A DNA stretch of 64,000 nt from Comamonadaceae bacterium. Lineage in GTDB: Bacteria; Pseudomonadota; Gammaproteobacteria; Burkholderiales; Rhodocyclaceae. The position numbers and the translations under genes are program-made. The stretch lies in assembly GCA_029255645.1 (NCBI GenBank), contig JANLJE010000003.1:1-64000 (forward strand). Reading direction: 5' to 3'. This document shows, one piece after another, positions 33,680 to 39,542 of this stretch; the stretch's first letter is position 1, and each line of letters begins with the position of its first letter. The notes below the pieces were generated by a model. It did no database searches, was not told the DNA's origin, and worked only from the letters and a program-made list of their open reading frames with translations.

Positions 33680-33773
33680 GATTGCATGCGCCGTCTGCGT
33701 CTCCGGTATCGAGCAGCACCTTGGCAGACGCGGCAGCCTGAGCGGCTTTTGCCATCAAATCCTGTGCCTTCAC
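33426..33773 (-). pseudogene. HEPN-domain toxin gene, frameshifted and 3'-fused to the transposase
   Basis: Begins at a GTG that overlaps the MntA stop as GTGA. The first ~40 codons encode a HEPN start (MAKAAQAAASAKVLLDTGDADGACNRAYYAMFDA, given as landmarks: ...CNRAYYAMFD is the conserved helix). At about 33655 the frame breaks by one base; the sequence resumes in the next frame with RAALLVSGAEIGKTHKGV and LPKEMGRLLKHAETFRYVADY, then runs into the transposase without a stop. HEPN proteins of this type are RNases neutralised by their MNT partner. Both the frameshift and the lost C-terminus should inactivate it. Confidence 0.7.
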
Positions 33774-34120
33774 AGCCTGACCCCTTCGCGGGCAATGTTG
33801 TGCAGCAAGGCCGGATTCGAGAAACGCTCCGGGTGCTCCCATTCATCCACCCACACGGGCAGGGGCGATATGTTGATGCCCGTTTCTAGCAGCACGTCAT
33901 AAGCCACATCGGCCATCGCCAACGTCGTTGGCAGCAATCTTTGGTGCTCACCGGTCAGCAGCACGGCAACGTCCGCGTCGCTGTCGGGTCGGTGCGTGCC
34001 ACGGGCACGACTGCCATAAACGATGGCTCCCGCCATGCCGTAGATGGGGGCCAGCAAAGTCAGGAAGCGCCTGACAGCTTCTTCGGTGTCGTGGTCAATC
34101 TGGTTCATGCGTTCCCCCAC
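33770..34120 (-). CDS. MNT-domain nucleotidyltransferase antitoxin (MntA-like)
   Basis: A 116-residue protein with the minimal nucleotidyltransferase signature GSRARGTHRPDSDADVAVLL (GS-x-DxD) at about residues 35-55 and downstream strands to the end. Type VII antitoxins of this family inactivate the HEPN RNase by adding AMP to it. The gene is intact whereas its HEPN partner is broken. The start could be ATG 34120 or the ATG four codons on. Located inside the ISL3-like inverted repeats, read toward the transposase. Confidence 0.85.
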   Translation of the reverse strand: MGERMNQIDHDTEEAVRRFLTLLAPIYGMAGAIVYGSRARGTHRPDSDADVAVLLTGEHQRLLPTTLAMADVAYDVLLETGINISPLPVWVDEWEHPERFSNPALLHNIAREGVRL

Positions 34121-34170
34121 AATGTAATCCGGTTTTACTCCAATATGACGGATGCCGATTCAGACATCGG

Positions 34171-34194
34171 AAACACACTCAAATCCGGATAACC
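34171..34194. repeat. Right terminal inverted repeat of ISL3-like unit
   Basis: Ends in AAATCCGGATAACC, the complement of the left end at 32210-32233 apart from two mismatches. It lies about 50 bp upstream of the MntA start, so the promoter of the TA pair must lie within or against the repeat. Confidence 0.8.
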
Positions 34195-34269
34195 AGGCAA
34201 GATCAAACCCTTGACGGCACGCACGACATGTCGACACTGTAGTGCTGAACACTACTTTTGAGAAACCAG

Positions 34270-34506
34270 ATGAAAACCATTTCTGCCGGCGATGCCAATC
34301 GCCACTTTTCCAACGTGCTGCGCGATGTCGCGACCGGTGAGGTCGTTACGGTGCTGTCGCGGGGCAAACCTGTCGCCACCATTTCTCCCGCACGTTCTGG
34401 CGGCAGTGAGCGTGAGTCCGCCAAGCGCGATTTGCTCGGGCGGCTGCGTCAGCAAAAGGCCAGCGGTGCTCGCAACTGGACGCGTGATGAATTGTACGAG
34501 GGCTGA
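34270..34506 (+). CDS. Phd/YefM-type antitoxin
   Basis: A 78-residue protein starting MKTISAGDANRHFSNVLRDVATGEVVTVLSRGKPVATISP, the canonical Phd/YefM DNA-binding fold. The C-terminal tail (LRQQKASGARNWTRDELYEG) is the toxin-wrapping segment seen in VapC-paired members. The gene is intact. It is followed 3 bp later by a broken PIN-domain toxin gene, so this antitoxin is an orphan. Confidence 0.88.
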   Translation: MKTISAGDANRHFSNVLRDVATGEVVTVLSRGKPVATISPARSGGSERESAKRDLLGRLRQQKASGARNWTRDELYEG

Positions 34507-34509
34507 TCG

Positions 34510-34802
34510 GTGAGAGTCGCCCTCGACACCAACGTCCTGGCCTATGCCGAAGGGGTTGGCGATGAACTACGTTGCAGCACGGCCATGCAATTGGTCGAGC
34601 AACTGTCCAGCCACGAAGTGGTGGAGAACTCTCCCGTGTTCTGACGGGCAAAGCCAAACGCTCTGCCGAGCAAACACGTGAAGCCGTGTTGAGTTGGGCT
34701 GACAGCTTCGAGGTGGCCGACTCCACCTGGTTTGCTTTTCAATCAGCGCTGGACCTGACCGTCGACCACCAGCTACCAATATGGGATGCCTTGGTTTCGT
34801 GA
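34510..34802 (+). pseudogene. VapC-like PIN-domain toxin, frameshifted and truncated
   Basis: GTG start at 34510. The first frame gives VALDTNVLAYAEGVGDELRC, with the catalytic N-terminal Asp of a PIN nuclease, and stops at 34642. The homologous sequence continues in another frame from about 34600 (GELSRVLTGKAKRSAEQTREAV, then LPIWDALV with the third acidic position) and stops at 34802. The last PIN strand and the final Asp are missing. At least one indel and a 3' deletion have occurred, so the toxin is dead while its antitoxin is intact. Confidence 0.75.
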
Positions 34803-34924
34803 CCGTCCGAGATCGAGATCGGGGTCAGAGTAACAATTTGGCGTGCGCACCTCTCACCGCGGGCGATGCTCGAGGCGGTCAATGGGGTGGGGAATGTCGT
34901 GGGGCGGAGGGCGGTGGTGGCGAG

Positions 34925-35052
34925 TCAGGCTGCGGTGGCCACTGCGTAAAAGAGCTAACGCTTAGCCGGGCATCGGTTAAACACGGCGAACATCTCCCCA
35001 GTCGCCTCGGTGGCTGGGCGCGGGGCTACCTTCGGGTGGCCCCTGCTTTTTT
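34925..35052 (+). ncRNA. Candidate structured RNA ending in a terminator, upstream of NYN gene 1
   Basis: Between the VapC remnant and the NYN start is about 130 nt without a gene but with several hairpins: GCTAA-CGC-TTAGC near 34960 and a terminal stem GGGGCTACC / GGTGGCCCC with a TTCG tetraloop at 35022-35043, followed by six T at 35047-35052. The terminator is only about 10 nt before the NYN ATG. The second NYN gene in this island has the same arrangement. A small RNA or an attenuator-type leader is inferred; limits are approximate. Confidence 0.35.
35022..35052 (+). terminator. Rho-independent terminator immediately before NYN gene 1
   Basis: A 9-bp stem with one G-T pair, a TTCG tetraloop and a T-run. 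It would stop transcription 10 nt before the downstream ATG at 35063, so that gene would depend on read-through. Confidence 0.75.
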
Positions 35053-35062
35053 GTGGGTACTG

Positions 35063-35457
35063 ATGCGTACTAGCGTCTATGTCGATGCGTTCAATCTGTA
35101 CTACGGGTGCTTGAAGCGGACACCGTATCGTTGGTTGAACATACAGAAGCTCTGCGAGCCACTGCTGCCGAAGAACGACATTCTGGGAGTCAAGTATTTC
35201 ACGGCGCTGGTATCGGCTCGCCCAAATGATCCTGATCAGCCTGAACGTCAACAGACCGACCTGCGCGCACTGCGCACTCTGCCCACGACAGAGATCGTGC
35301 TCGGCCACTATCTGACGCACAACGTCTGGATGCCCAAAGTCGTGCCCCCTGGCCAGCCGCAGGAATACGTCGAAGTCATCAAGACCGAAGAAAAGGGTTC
35401 CGACGTGAACCTTGCAACGCATCTGCTCAACGATGCCCACCACAACCGATTTAATGG
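35063..35457 (+). pseudogene. NYN-domain (PIN-like) nuclease, C-terminally truncated (copy 1)
   Basis: Starts MRTSVYVDAFNLYYGCLKRTPYRWLN, the LabA/NYN opening with its first catalytic Asp, and retains KTEEKGSDVNLATHLLNDA with the next acidic residue. After HNRFNG (about 35457) homology stops, where the family would continue with the NDxDL segment. The frame runs on into unrelated sequence to 35956. Comparison with copy 2 on the other strand shows that the last third is missing. A PIN-like RNase role is known for the fold; this copy is presumably inactive. Confidence 0.7.
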
Positions 35458-35770
35458 AATCAGCGTATCGAGGTGCTGGCGCAGGGTGTCGCGCACCAGG
35501 GCTGTCGATGACCTCGGGCGGCAGCTCGGCCGACACCGGCTCCTCGATGGGATCGGGGTGCAGGCCAGCGGCAAAGGCCACATTGGCCGTCTGTGCGGCC
35601 CGGCAGCTTCAGCGTTTGCGATTGGCTTGGCAGCGATGCCGGCCTGCTGCGCCAGGATTTGTTCGGCGATAGCGGCATCGACCTCGACCGTCAATCCCGG
35701 GGCGAATGGGCGCGTGCCACCGTTGCCGGCGAAAACCCCCGGGCGGGTGATGAGGAGTTTCGTGGGGCCC
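35458..35770 (-). pseudogene. Remnant of an unrecognised, possibly phage-derived ORF
   Basis: Minus-strand peptide sequence that reads sensibly only if one frameshift (near 35590) is allowed: LLITRPGVFAGNGGTRPF and VDAAIAEQILAQQAGIAAK, then NVAFAAGLHPDPIEEPVS. It recalls short phage head/tail-region proteins, but I cannot name the family. It joins directly to the truncated NYN gene. A 28-bp stretch at its start is repeated at 37539-37566. Confidence 0.25.
35739..35766. repeat. 28-bp repeat upstream of the Xre/RES operon
   Basis: Shares 27 of 28 bases with 37539-37566, in the same orientation. It ends 62 bp upstream of the Xre start. The other copy ends 50 bp upstream of higB, so both TA operons are preceded by it. 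Confidence 0.8.
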
Positions 35771-35828
35771 CGATCTTTTGCAGAGGAAATAAATGTAGCG
35801 TACTCTTTCAGCAGAAAGGAGATTCGCC

Positions 35829-36209
35829 ATGACTGCAATTGCCAATGCCACCGTTCACACCCCCAATGCGGCTGTCGTGTTATCGAAGGCTGTCGCCCGC
35901 GCTGCCGAACGCCTGAACGTTTCGCGCTCTCAACTGGCCAAAATCCTGGGGGTTAGTCCGTCGACCGTCACACGGCTCTATGCCGGCGACTACCAACTTG
36001 AGCAACACCGCAAGGAGTGGGAATTCGCGCTGCTGTTCGTTCGCATGTTCCGCTCGCTCGACTCCATCGTCGGTGAGGAAAGCACTGCGCGCAAGTGGCT
36101 CAATAGCGACAATCGGGGACTCAATGGTCGCCCGCTTGATCTCATCAACAACACAGAAGGACTCGTTCGTGTCGTGCACTACCTGGACGCCTCTCGCGGT
36201 CTCGTCTGA
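35829..36209 (+). CDS. Xre/MbcA/ParS-type antitoxin of a RES toxin
   Basis: A 126-residue protein. An N-terminal helix-turn-helix (AERLNVSRSQLAKILGVSPSTVTRLYAG) is followed by the C-terminal antitoxin domain (DUF2384) with LLFVRMFRSLDSIVG, KWLNSDNRGLNGRPLDLI and GLVRVVHYLDASRG, the toxin-contacting region. AAGGAG lies 9 nt before the ATG. It overlaps the RES gene by about 40 bp. Expected to repress its own promoter with the toxin as co-repressor. Appears intact. Confidence 0.92.
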   Translation: MTAIANATVHTPNAAVVLSKAVARAAERLNVSRSQLAKILGVSPSTVTRLYAGDYQLEQHRKEWEFALLFVRMFRSLDSIVGEESTARKWLNSDNRGLNGRPLDLINNTEGLVRVVHYLDASRGLV

Positions 36210-36888
36210 AGCACGCGCATGGTCAGCGCCAGCTTGGCGCATGGTCGAAGCCCAGCACGTGGCCTCGACCATGAAGATCGTCGACGATGCCGCCGAACAG
36301 GATTTGTTGGAAGCACTGCTCGAAGGCAGTAAGCCGCCGCAACCTTCCACCGTAGCCAAACTCAACTACCTTTTGGCCACGCCCTTTCGCTATGACCCAC
36401 TGCGCGGCGGTTCGCGCTTCCGAGGCGCCACTGATCCAGGAGTGTTCTATGGTGCCGAGAGCGTGCGCACGGCGTGCGCAGAACTAGGCTACTGGCGCTG
36501 GAAATTCCTCAAGGACGCCGTCGATCTGGAACGCATCGAACCCGTGGCGCATACCGCCTTTCGGGTGGAGCTCGCCACCGATGTCGTCGATCTAAGCCAG
36601 CCGCCCTTTGTCGCCAACCTCAGTGCATGGCGCCATCCCGCCGACTACAGCGCTACTCAGGCCTTTGCCCGCATAGCGCGTGAAGCCCGCATCGGCGGCA
36701 TTCTCTATCCGTCAGTGCGTGATCCAGCACCGAGTTGGTGTGTCGCAGTCCTTGATCCCGCAGCGTTCGCCTCACCCGAGCCAGACCCTGTCATGCAGAC
36801 CTGGTGGCTGGCCGTGCAGCAGGATGGAGTGGTATGGCGGCGAGACAATGAGCGGCTAGAGTTTGCTGCGCGCCCCTGGCAGACCTGA
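36169..36888 (+). CDS. RES-domain toxin (NAD+-degrading family)
   Basis: A 239-residue protein if started at GTG 36169; an ATG at 36241 is the alternative but would lose WRMVEAQH, which is conserved. Family landmarks are the invariant Arg, Glu and Ser of the RES name (FRGATDPGVFYGAESVRTACAELGYWRW, ARIGGILYPSVRDPAP) and SWCVAVLDPAAF. RES toxins deplete NAD+ and arrest growth. The C-terminal tail (QQDGVVWRRDN) is full length, so the module with the overlapping Xre antitoxin looks functional. Confidence 0.9.
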   Translation: MSCTTWTPLAVSSEARAWSAPAWRMVEAQHVASTMKIVDDAAEQDLLEALLEGSKPPQPSTVAKLNYLLATPFRYDPLRGGSRFRGATDPGVFYGAESVRTACAELGYWRWKFLKDAVDLERIEPVAHTAFRVELATDVVDLSQPPFVANLSAWRHPADYSATQAFARIAREARIGGILYPSVRDPAPSWCVAVLDPAAFASPEPDPVMQTWWLAVQQDGVVWRRDNERLEFAARPWQT

Positions 36889-36890
36889 CC

Positions 36891-36992
36891 CCCAGAAAGC
36901 ACAACGCCCACCGGAACGAATCAGGTGGGCGCAGTGATCAGCGGTATGGGAAGAGCTTACCTTGTGGCATGCCACCGTTTACGTGGGTTTTG
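36891..36992. repeat. About 102-bp repeat downstream of the Xre/RES operon
   Basis: Matches 38308-38410 at about 90 percent identity in the same orientation. It starts 2 bp after the RES stop codon. It contains an 8-bp stem (CGCCCACC / GGTGGGCG) and a perfect 12-bp palindrome GTGGCATGCCAC at about 36964-36975, both kept in the other copy with one change. The companion copy follows the higA stop by 6 bp. Confidence 0.85.
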
Positions 36993-37023
36993 GGGGGCAG
37001 GTGATTTTTTTCGAAGCGGCTAC

Positions 37024-37109
37024 TGGAGCAACAACTGGAGCAACAACTGGGGCAACAACAGGAGCAACAACAGGAGCAACAACTGGGGCAACAACAGGAG
37101 CAACAACCG
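37024..37109. repeat. 12-bp minisatellite (about 7 units of GGAGCAACAACT type)
   Basis: Tandem variants GGAGCAACAACT, GGGGCAACAACA and GGAGCAACAACA, all in phase with a 12-bp period. On the minus strand they read as Leu-rich codons that extend the GNAT remnant; on the plus strand as Ser/Asn/Trp/Arg repeats. There are no spacers, so this is not a CRISPR array. Confidence 0.9.
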
Positions 37110-37262
37110 ATAGAGATCCTTGAACATCAGGATGGTGTCGCGCACCTTCTGACTCTGGCGTTCTTTCTTTTCTGAGAGGCTCTCGATGAAGCCGGTACGC
37201 GGGTAAAAGTTCAGCACCGCCTCCTGGTTCACCGCATCAACCGTCAGTAGCCGCACCGCAAA
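37107..37262 (-). pseudogene. GNAT-type toxin remnant (C-terminal part)
   Basis: Encodes only the last ~52 residues of a GNAT acetyltransferase: FAVRLLTVDAVNQEAVLNFYPRTGF and SQKVRDTILMFKDLY, the form typical of TacT-like toxins paired with DUF1778 antitoxins. The upstream part has been replaced by a transposase fragment on the other strand. There is no stop at the end; the frame runs on through the 12-bp minisatellite as a Leu/Gln/Pro tract to 37020. Confidence 0.65.
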
Positions 37263-37267
37263 CGGGG

Positions 37268-37488
37268 CGGTGGAGACGATGCCGCAGACCAACGGCGTCG
37301 CTGAGCGTTTCAACCGAACGTTGAAGGAACAGGCCAGCCACGGCCGCGTGTTCAAGAATGTCGAGGCGGTCCGCGCCGCGGTCACTGAGTTCAAGGATCG
37401 TTACAATCGCCACTGGCGTCTCGAAAAACCGGGCTTCATGTCACCCCTCGAAGCCCGTCAGGCTCATGCCATTGGAAAGGTAGCCTGA
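37268..37488 (+). pseudogene. IS3/IS481-type transposase, C-terminal fragment
   Basis: About 70 codons of an rve-domain transposase end: NGVAERFNRTLKEQ with the catalytic Glu, then VTEFKDRYNRHWRLEK and SPLEARQAHA. The N-terminal part and both IS ends are missing. It abuts the GNAT remnant, which suggests that the IS insertion truncated that gene. Confidence 0.7.
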
Positions 37489-37538
37489 GTTGCAAAACCG
37501 TGTCCAGGCAATCCGAGCCGGCACACACTAACTGACCA

Positions 37539-37566
37539 CCGGGCGGGTGATGAGGAGTCTCGTGGG
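37539..37566. repeat. 28-bp repeat upstream of higBA
   Basis: Second copy of the sequence at 35739-35766, with one mismatch. Only this short piece of the associated remnant ORF is present here. Confidence 0.8.
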
Positions 37567-37616
37567 ATACATCAGATTCCCTTGACGGAGTATTCCATCA
37601 AAGGTATATCGAACAT

Positions 37617-37982
37617 ATGAATTGGGTTGTCGAATACACCGATGAGTTCGGTGACTGCTGGAGCACGCTGTCCGAGGCCGAACAGGAGTCGCTGGCAGCC
37701 TCAGTGCAGCTACTCGAAGAACGTGGACCGAATTTGGGTTTCCCGCATAGCAGCGGAATCAACGGTTCCAAGCACAGCCACATGCGTGAGCTCAGGACGC
37801 AACACGAGGGTCGCCCTTATCGGACGCTTTATGCCTTTGACCCTCGCCGCCGTGCGATTTTGCTGATCGGTGGCGACAAGACTGGAGATGACCGCTGGTA
37901 CGACGTCAATGTGCCGGTGGCGGACCGACTCTACGACGAACATCTGGAACAATTTCGAAAGGAAGGGCTGATCAATGGCTAA
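37617..37982 (+). CDS. higB: HigB-like toxin (Gp49/RelE-ParE superfamily)
   Basis: A 121-residue protein with the phage Gp49-like HigB layout: WVVEYTDEFGDCWSTLSEAEQESL, then LGFPHSSGINGSKHSHMRELRTQHEGRPYRTLYAFDPRRRAILLIGGDK (read as separate landmarks) and a C-terminal helix YDEHLEQFRKE. The basic MRELR...YRTLYAF core is typical of ribosome-dependent mRNA interferases. It overlaps higA by 8 bp, toxin first, the normal order for higBA. Looks intact. Confidence 0.9.
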   Translation: MNWVVEYTDEFGDCWSTLSEAEQESLAASVQLLEERGPNLGFPHSSGINGSKHSHMRELRTQHEGRPYRTLYAFDPRRRAILLIGGDKTGDDRWYDVNVPVADRLYDEHLEQFRKEGLING

Positions 37983-38301
37983 AAAATTCGCTGATCTGCG
38001 CGCTCAAATGTCACCTGGATCGCGCGCTCGGGCCGAAGCCAAGGCGCAGGCCATGCTGGCAGAAATGCCGCTCAACGAACTGCGTCAGGCGCGTGGGCTG
38101 TCGCAGAAGATGCTGGCCGAGGTGCTGCACGTTCAGCAGCCCTCCATTGCCAAGATCGAAAAACGTACGGATATGTACCTCTCCACGCTGCGCAGCCACA
38201 TTGAGGCGATGGGCGGTGAGCTGGAAGTGGTGGCGCGCTTTCCCGACGGTGTGGTGAAGATTTCCAACTTTTCCGAATTGGGCAAAGCCACGCCGGCTTG
38301 A
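37975..38301 (+). CDS. higA: HigA-like XRE antitoxin
   Basis: A 108-residue protein with an N-terminal toxin-binding stretch and an XRE helix-turn-helix at about residues 35-90 (LNELRQARGLSQKMLAEVLHVQQPSIAKIEK), followed by STLRSHIEAMGGELEVVARFPDG, the usual ending of this group. Likely neutralises HigB and represses the operon. Intact and 6 bp upstream of the 103-bp repeat. Confidence 0.92.
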   Translation: MAKKFADLRAQMSPGSRARAEAKAQAMLAEMPLNELRQARGLSQKMLAEVLHVQQPSIAKIEKRTDMYLSTLRSHIEAMGGELEVVARFPDGVVKISNFSELGKATPA

Positions 38302-38307
38302 ACCAGG

Positions 38308-38410
38308 CCCAGAAAGCACAACGCCCAGCGGAACGAATCGGGTGGGCGCGGTGATCAGCGGTATGGGAAGAGCTGACCTTGTGGCATGCCACCGCTTATG
38401 TGGGTTTTTG
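38308..38410. repeat. About 103-bp repeat downstream of higBA
   Basis: Second copy of 36891-36992. The first stem has one mismatch here; the 12-bp palindrome is unchanged. Confidence 0.85.
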
Positions 38411-38433
38411 GGTCGGCGTGCAAATATTTTCGG

Positions 38434-39090
38434 TCAGCAGGACTCCGGCTTGCGCAACGCCGAATGAGGAATGCGCTCGGGCAACTGGGCATTTCTCAGA
38501 TGCACGGGACTCAGCGGTTTGGACCAATGGGCATGCCGCGACAGGTCGGTCGAGATCCGGCGGTGATCATCACCAGGAATCGGTGCAACCAGCCCCAAAC
38601 GAATATCGGGATGATGCCGCCGCACCGTTGCCAGCGCAGCTTCCAGGTCCGTGTCGTTGCTGCACACAACGGCCTGCTCGCAGGCACCAGTCCAGGCACC
38701 CGCGATCAAATCCGCCGCGAGGTTGACGTCGGTTTTCTTTTCATTGAAGTCGTACACCTGCACCATCTGCAGGTCGGGCGCTTCGGCAATCGGTTTGACC
38801 AGTCGCTGGAATGGCGTCGTGGCAATGATCTTGCCTTCGATGATGGTGATCTGCGTCGGGTACATCTTGCGCAGTGCCTGCAGGTAGCGTCGTTGGCGTT
38901 GGGGCGACTCCTGGTCATCGCACATCCGGCCCAGCACCGGCGCCGTGTAGTAGCGGACTTCGACCAGATCAGCCTCGGGATCAAGGACGTGGTCGCGAAA
39001 GAGGGCGAACAAATCCAGCTACTTGAGCGTGGTTTTTCTCATCAACCCGTAGTACAGGTTGTAGCCATCGACGTAGACAACGGTCCGCAA
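38434..39090 (-). pseudogene. NYN-domain (PIN-like) nuclease with an amber stop (copy 2)
   Basis: Starts at TTG 39090 with RTVVYVDGYNLYYGLMRKTTLK, then TAG (39021-39019), then in the same frame LDLFALFRDHVLDPEADLVEVRYY and on to the natural end. All catalytic landmarks follow: FNEKKTDVNLAADLIAGAW and AVVCSNDTDLEAAL. The family usually has an aromatic residue where the TAG stands, so TAC or TAT to TAG is the likely change. The rest is full length, about 218 residues. Unless the stop is suppressed or a TTG at 39012 restarts translation, the protein lacks its first catalytic Asp. Confidence 0.75.
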
Positions 39091-39104
39091 AAATGCATCT
39101 CCAG

Positions 39105-39130
39105 AAATGACAAAGCCGCCCGAAGGCGGC
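39105..39130 (-). terminator. TTCG-loop terminator immediately before NYN gene 2
   Basis: On the minus strand GCCGCC-TTCG-GGCGGC is followed by TTTGTCATTT. It ends about 15 nt before the NYN start at 39090, the same geometry as at NYN gene 1. Upstream (39131-39190) lies a further small hairpin, TCTGG/CCAGA, in a stretch with no minus-strand gene. The interval up to 39380 otherwise has only a 51-codon plus-strand frame (39180-39335) that I cannot assign. Confidence 0.6.
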
Positions 39131-39382
39131 CTGTCGCCCTAAGAGCATCTGGCCAAACCAGACGGTCAAAGGGTGAGTCGTGAAAAAATCATACACCAAC
39201 TTTGCGGTTGTGGACTACTTCACCCTGGAACGGAAGATTGCGACTCAAACTCCAGACCACGACGACGCACTCGCCCATGGCTGTCGCGCCCATAGCCATG
39301 GTACCGAGCCCGCACCCCAAGTGCGGCGATGAGGATGCCTTTGCCTTCCTCCCTGGACATGGCCTTGCCGCTCCAGCCCAAG

Positions 39383-39542
39383 CGTGTTTTAGACCCGCCC
39401 GATATTGAAGTCGGGATGACTGCGGATCATGGCGCAGGCTTGTCCCGTCAGTTCCCGGACGGCTGGGGCGGGGGGCGGGAGGATTTGATCAAACGGCCAT
39501 GGCCGGGCTGCAGCGGCCGGGCGTTGGCGGGATAGAGCCGCG
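39383..39542. repeat. About 160-bp direct repeat R2 at the carbonic anhydrase side of the island
   Basis: Partner of 31896-32054. Here the sequence is the genuine last ~30 codons of the carbonic anhydrase gene plus about 65 bp downstream. The part equivalent to the pcm promoter reads CATGAT instead of TATAAT. Confidence 0.8.

Larger units (their letters stand above)
32210..34194. mobile_element. ISL3-like inverted-repeat unit carrying an MntA/HEPN module
   Basis: A 1985-bp segment bounded by matching inverted ends. It contains, from right to left, a nucleotidyltransferase (MntA-type) gene, a frameshifted HEPN gene and an ISL3-family transposase lacking its N-terminus. The 8-bp sequences outside the ends (CCGGGCCG and AGGCAAGA) do not match, so no target duplication is seen. 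The unit is likely immobile on its own account because the transposase lacks its first zinc-finger half. Confidence 0.7.

Noticed and set aside
37024..37109. CRISPR array
   Set aside because: Direct 12-bp tandem units without spacers and no cas genes; the same holds for 55501-55650 and 58393-58457.
36891..38410. Integron attC sites behind the two TA operons
   Set aside because: No RYYYAAC/GTTRRRY core pair at the ends of the repeat and no integrase gene; the flanks are conserved for some other reason.
39180..39335. 51-codon plus-strand frame starting GTG AAA AAA
   Set aside because: No recognisable family, no clear ribosome-binding site and it lies in decayed DNA between the NYN pseudogene and repeat R2; mentioned but not called as a gene.
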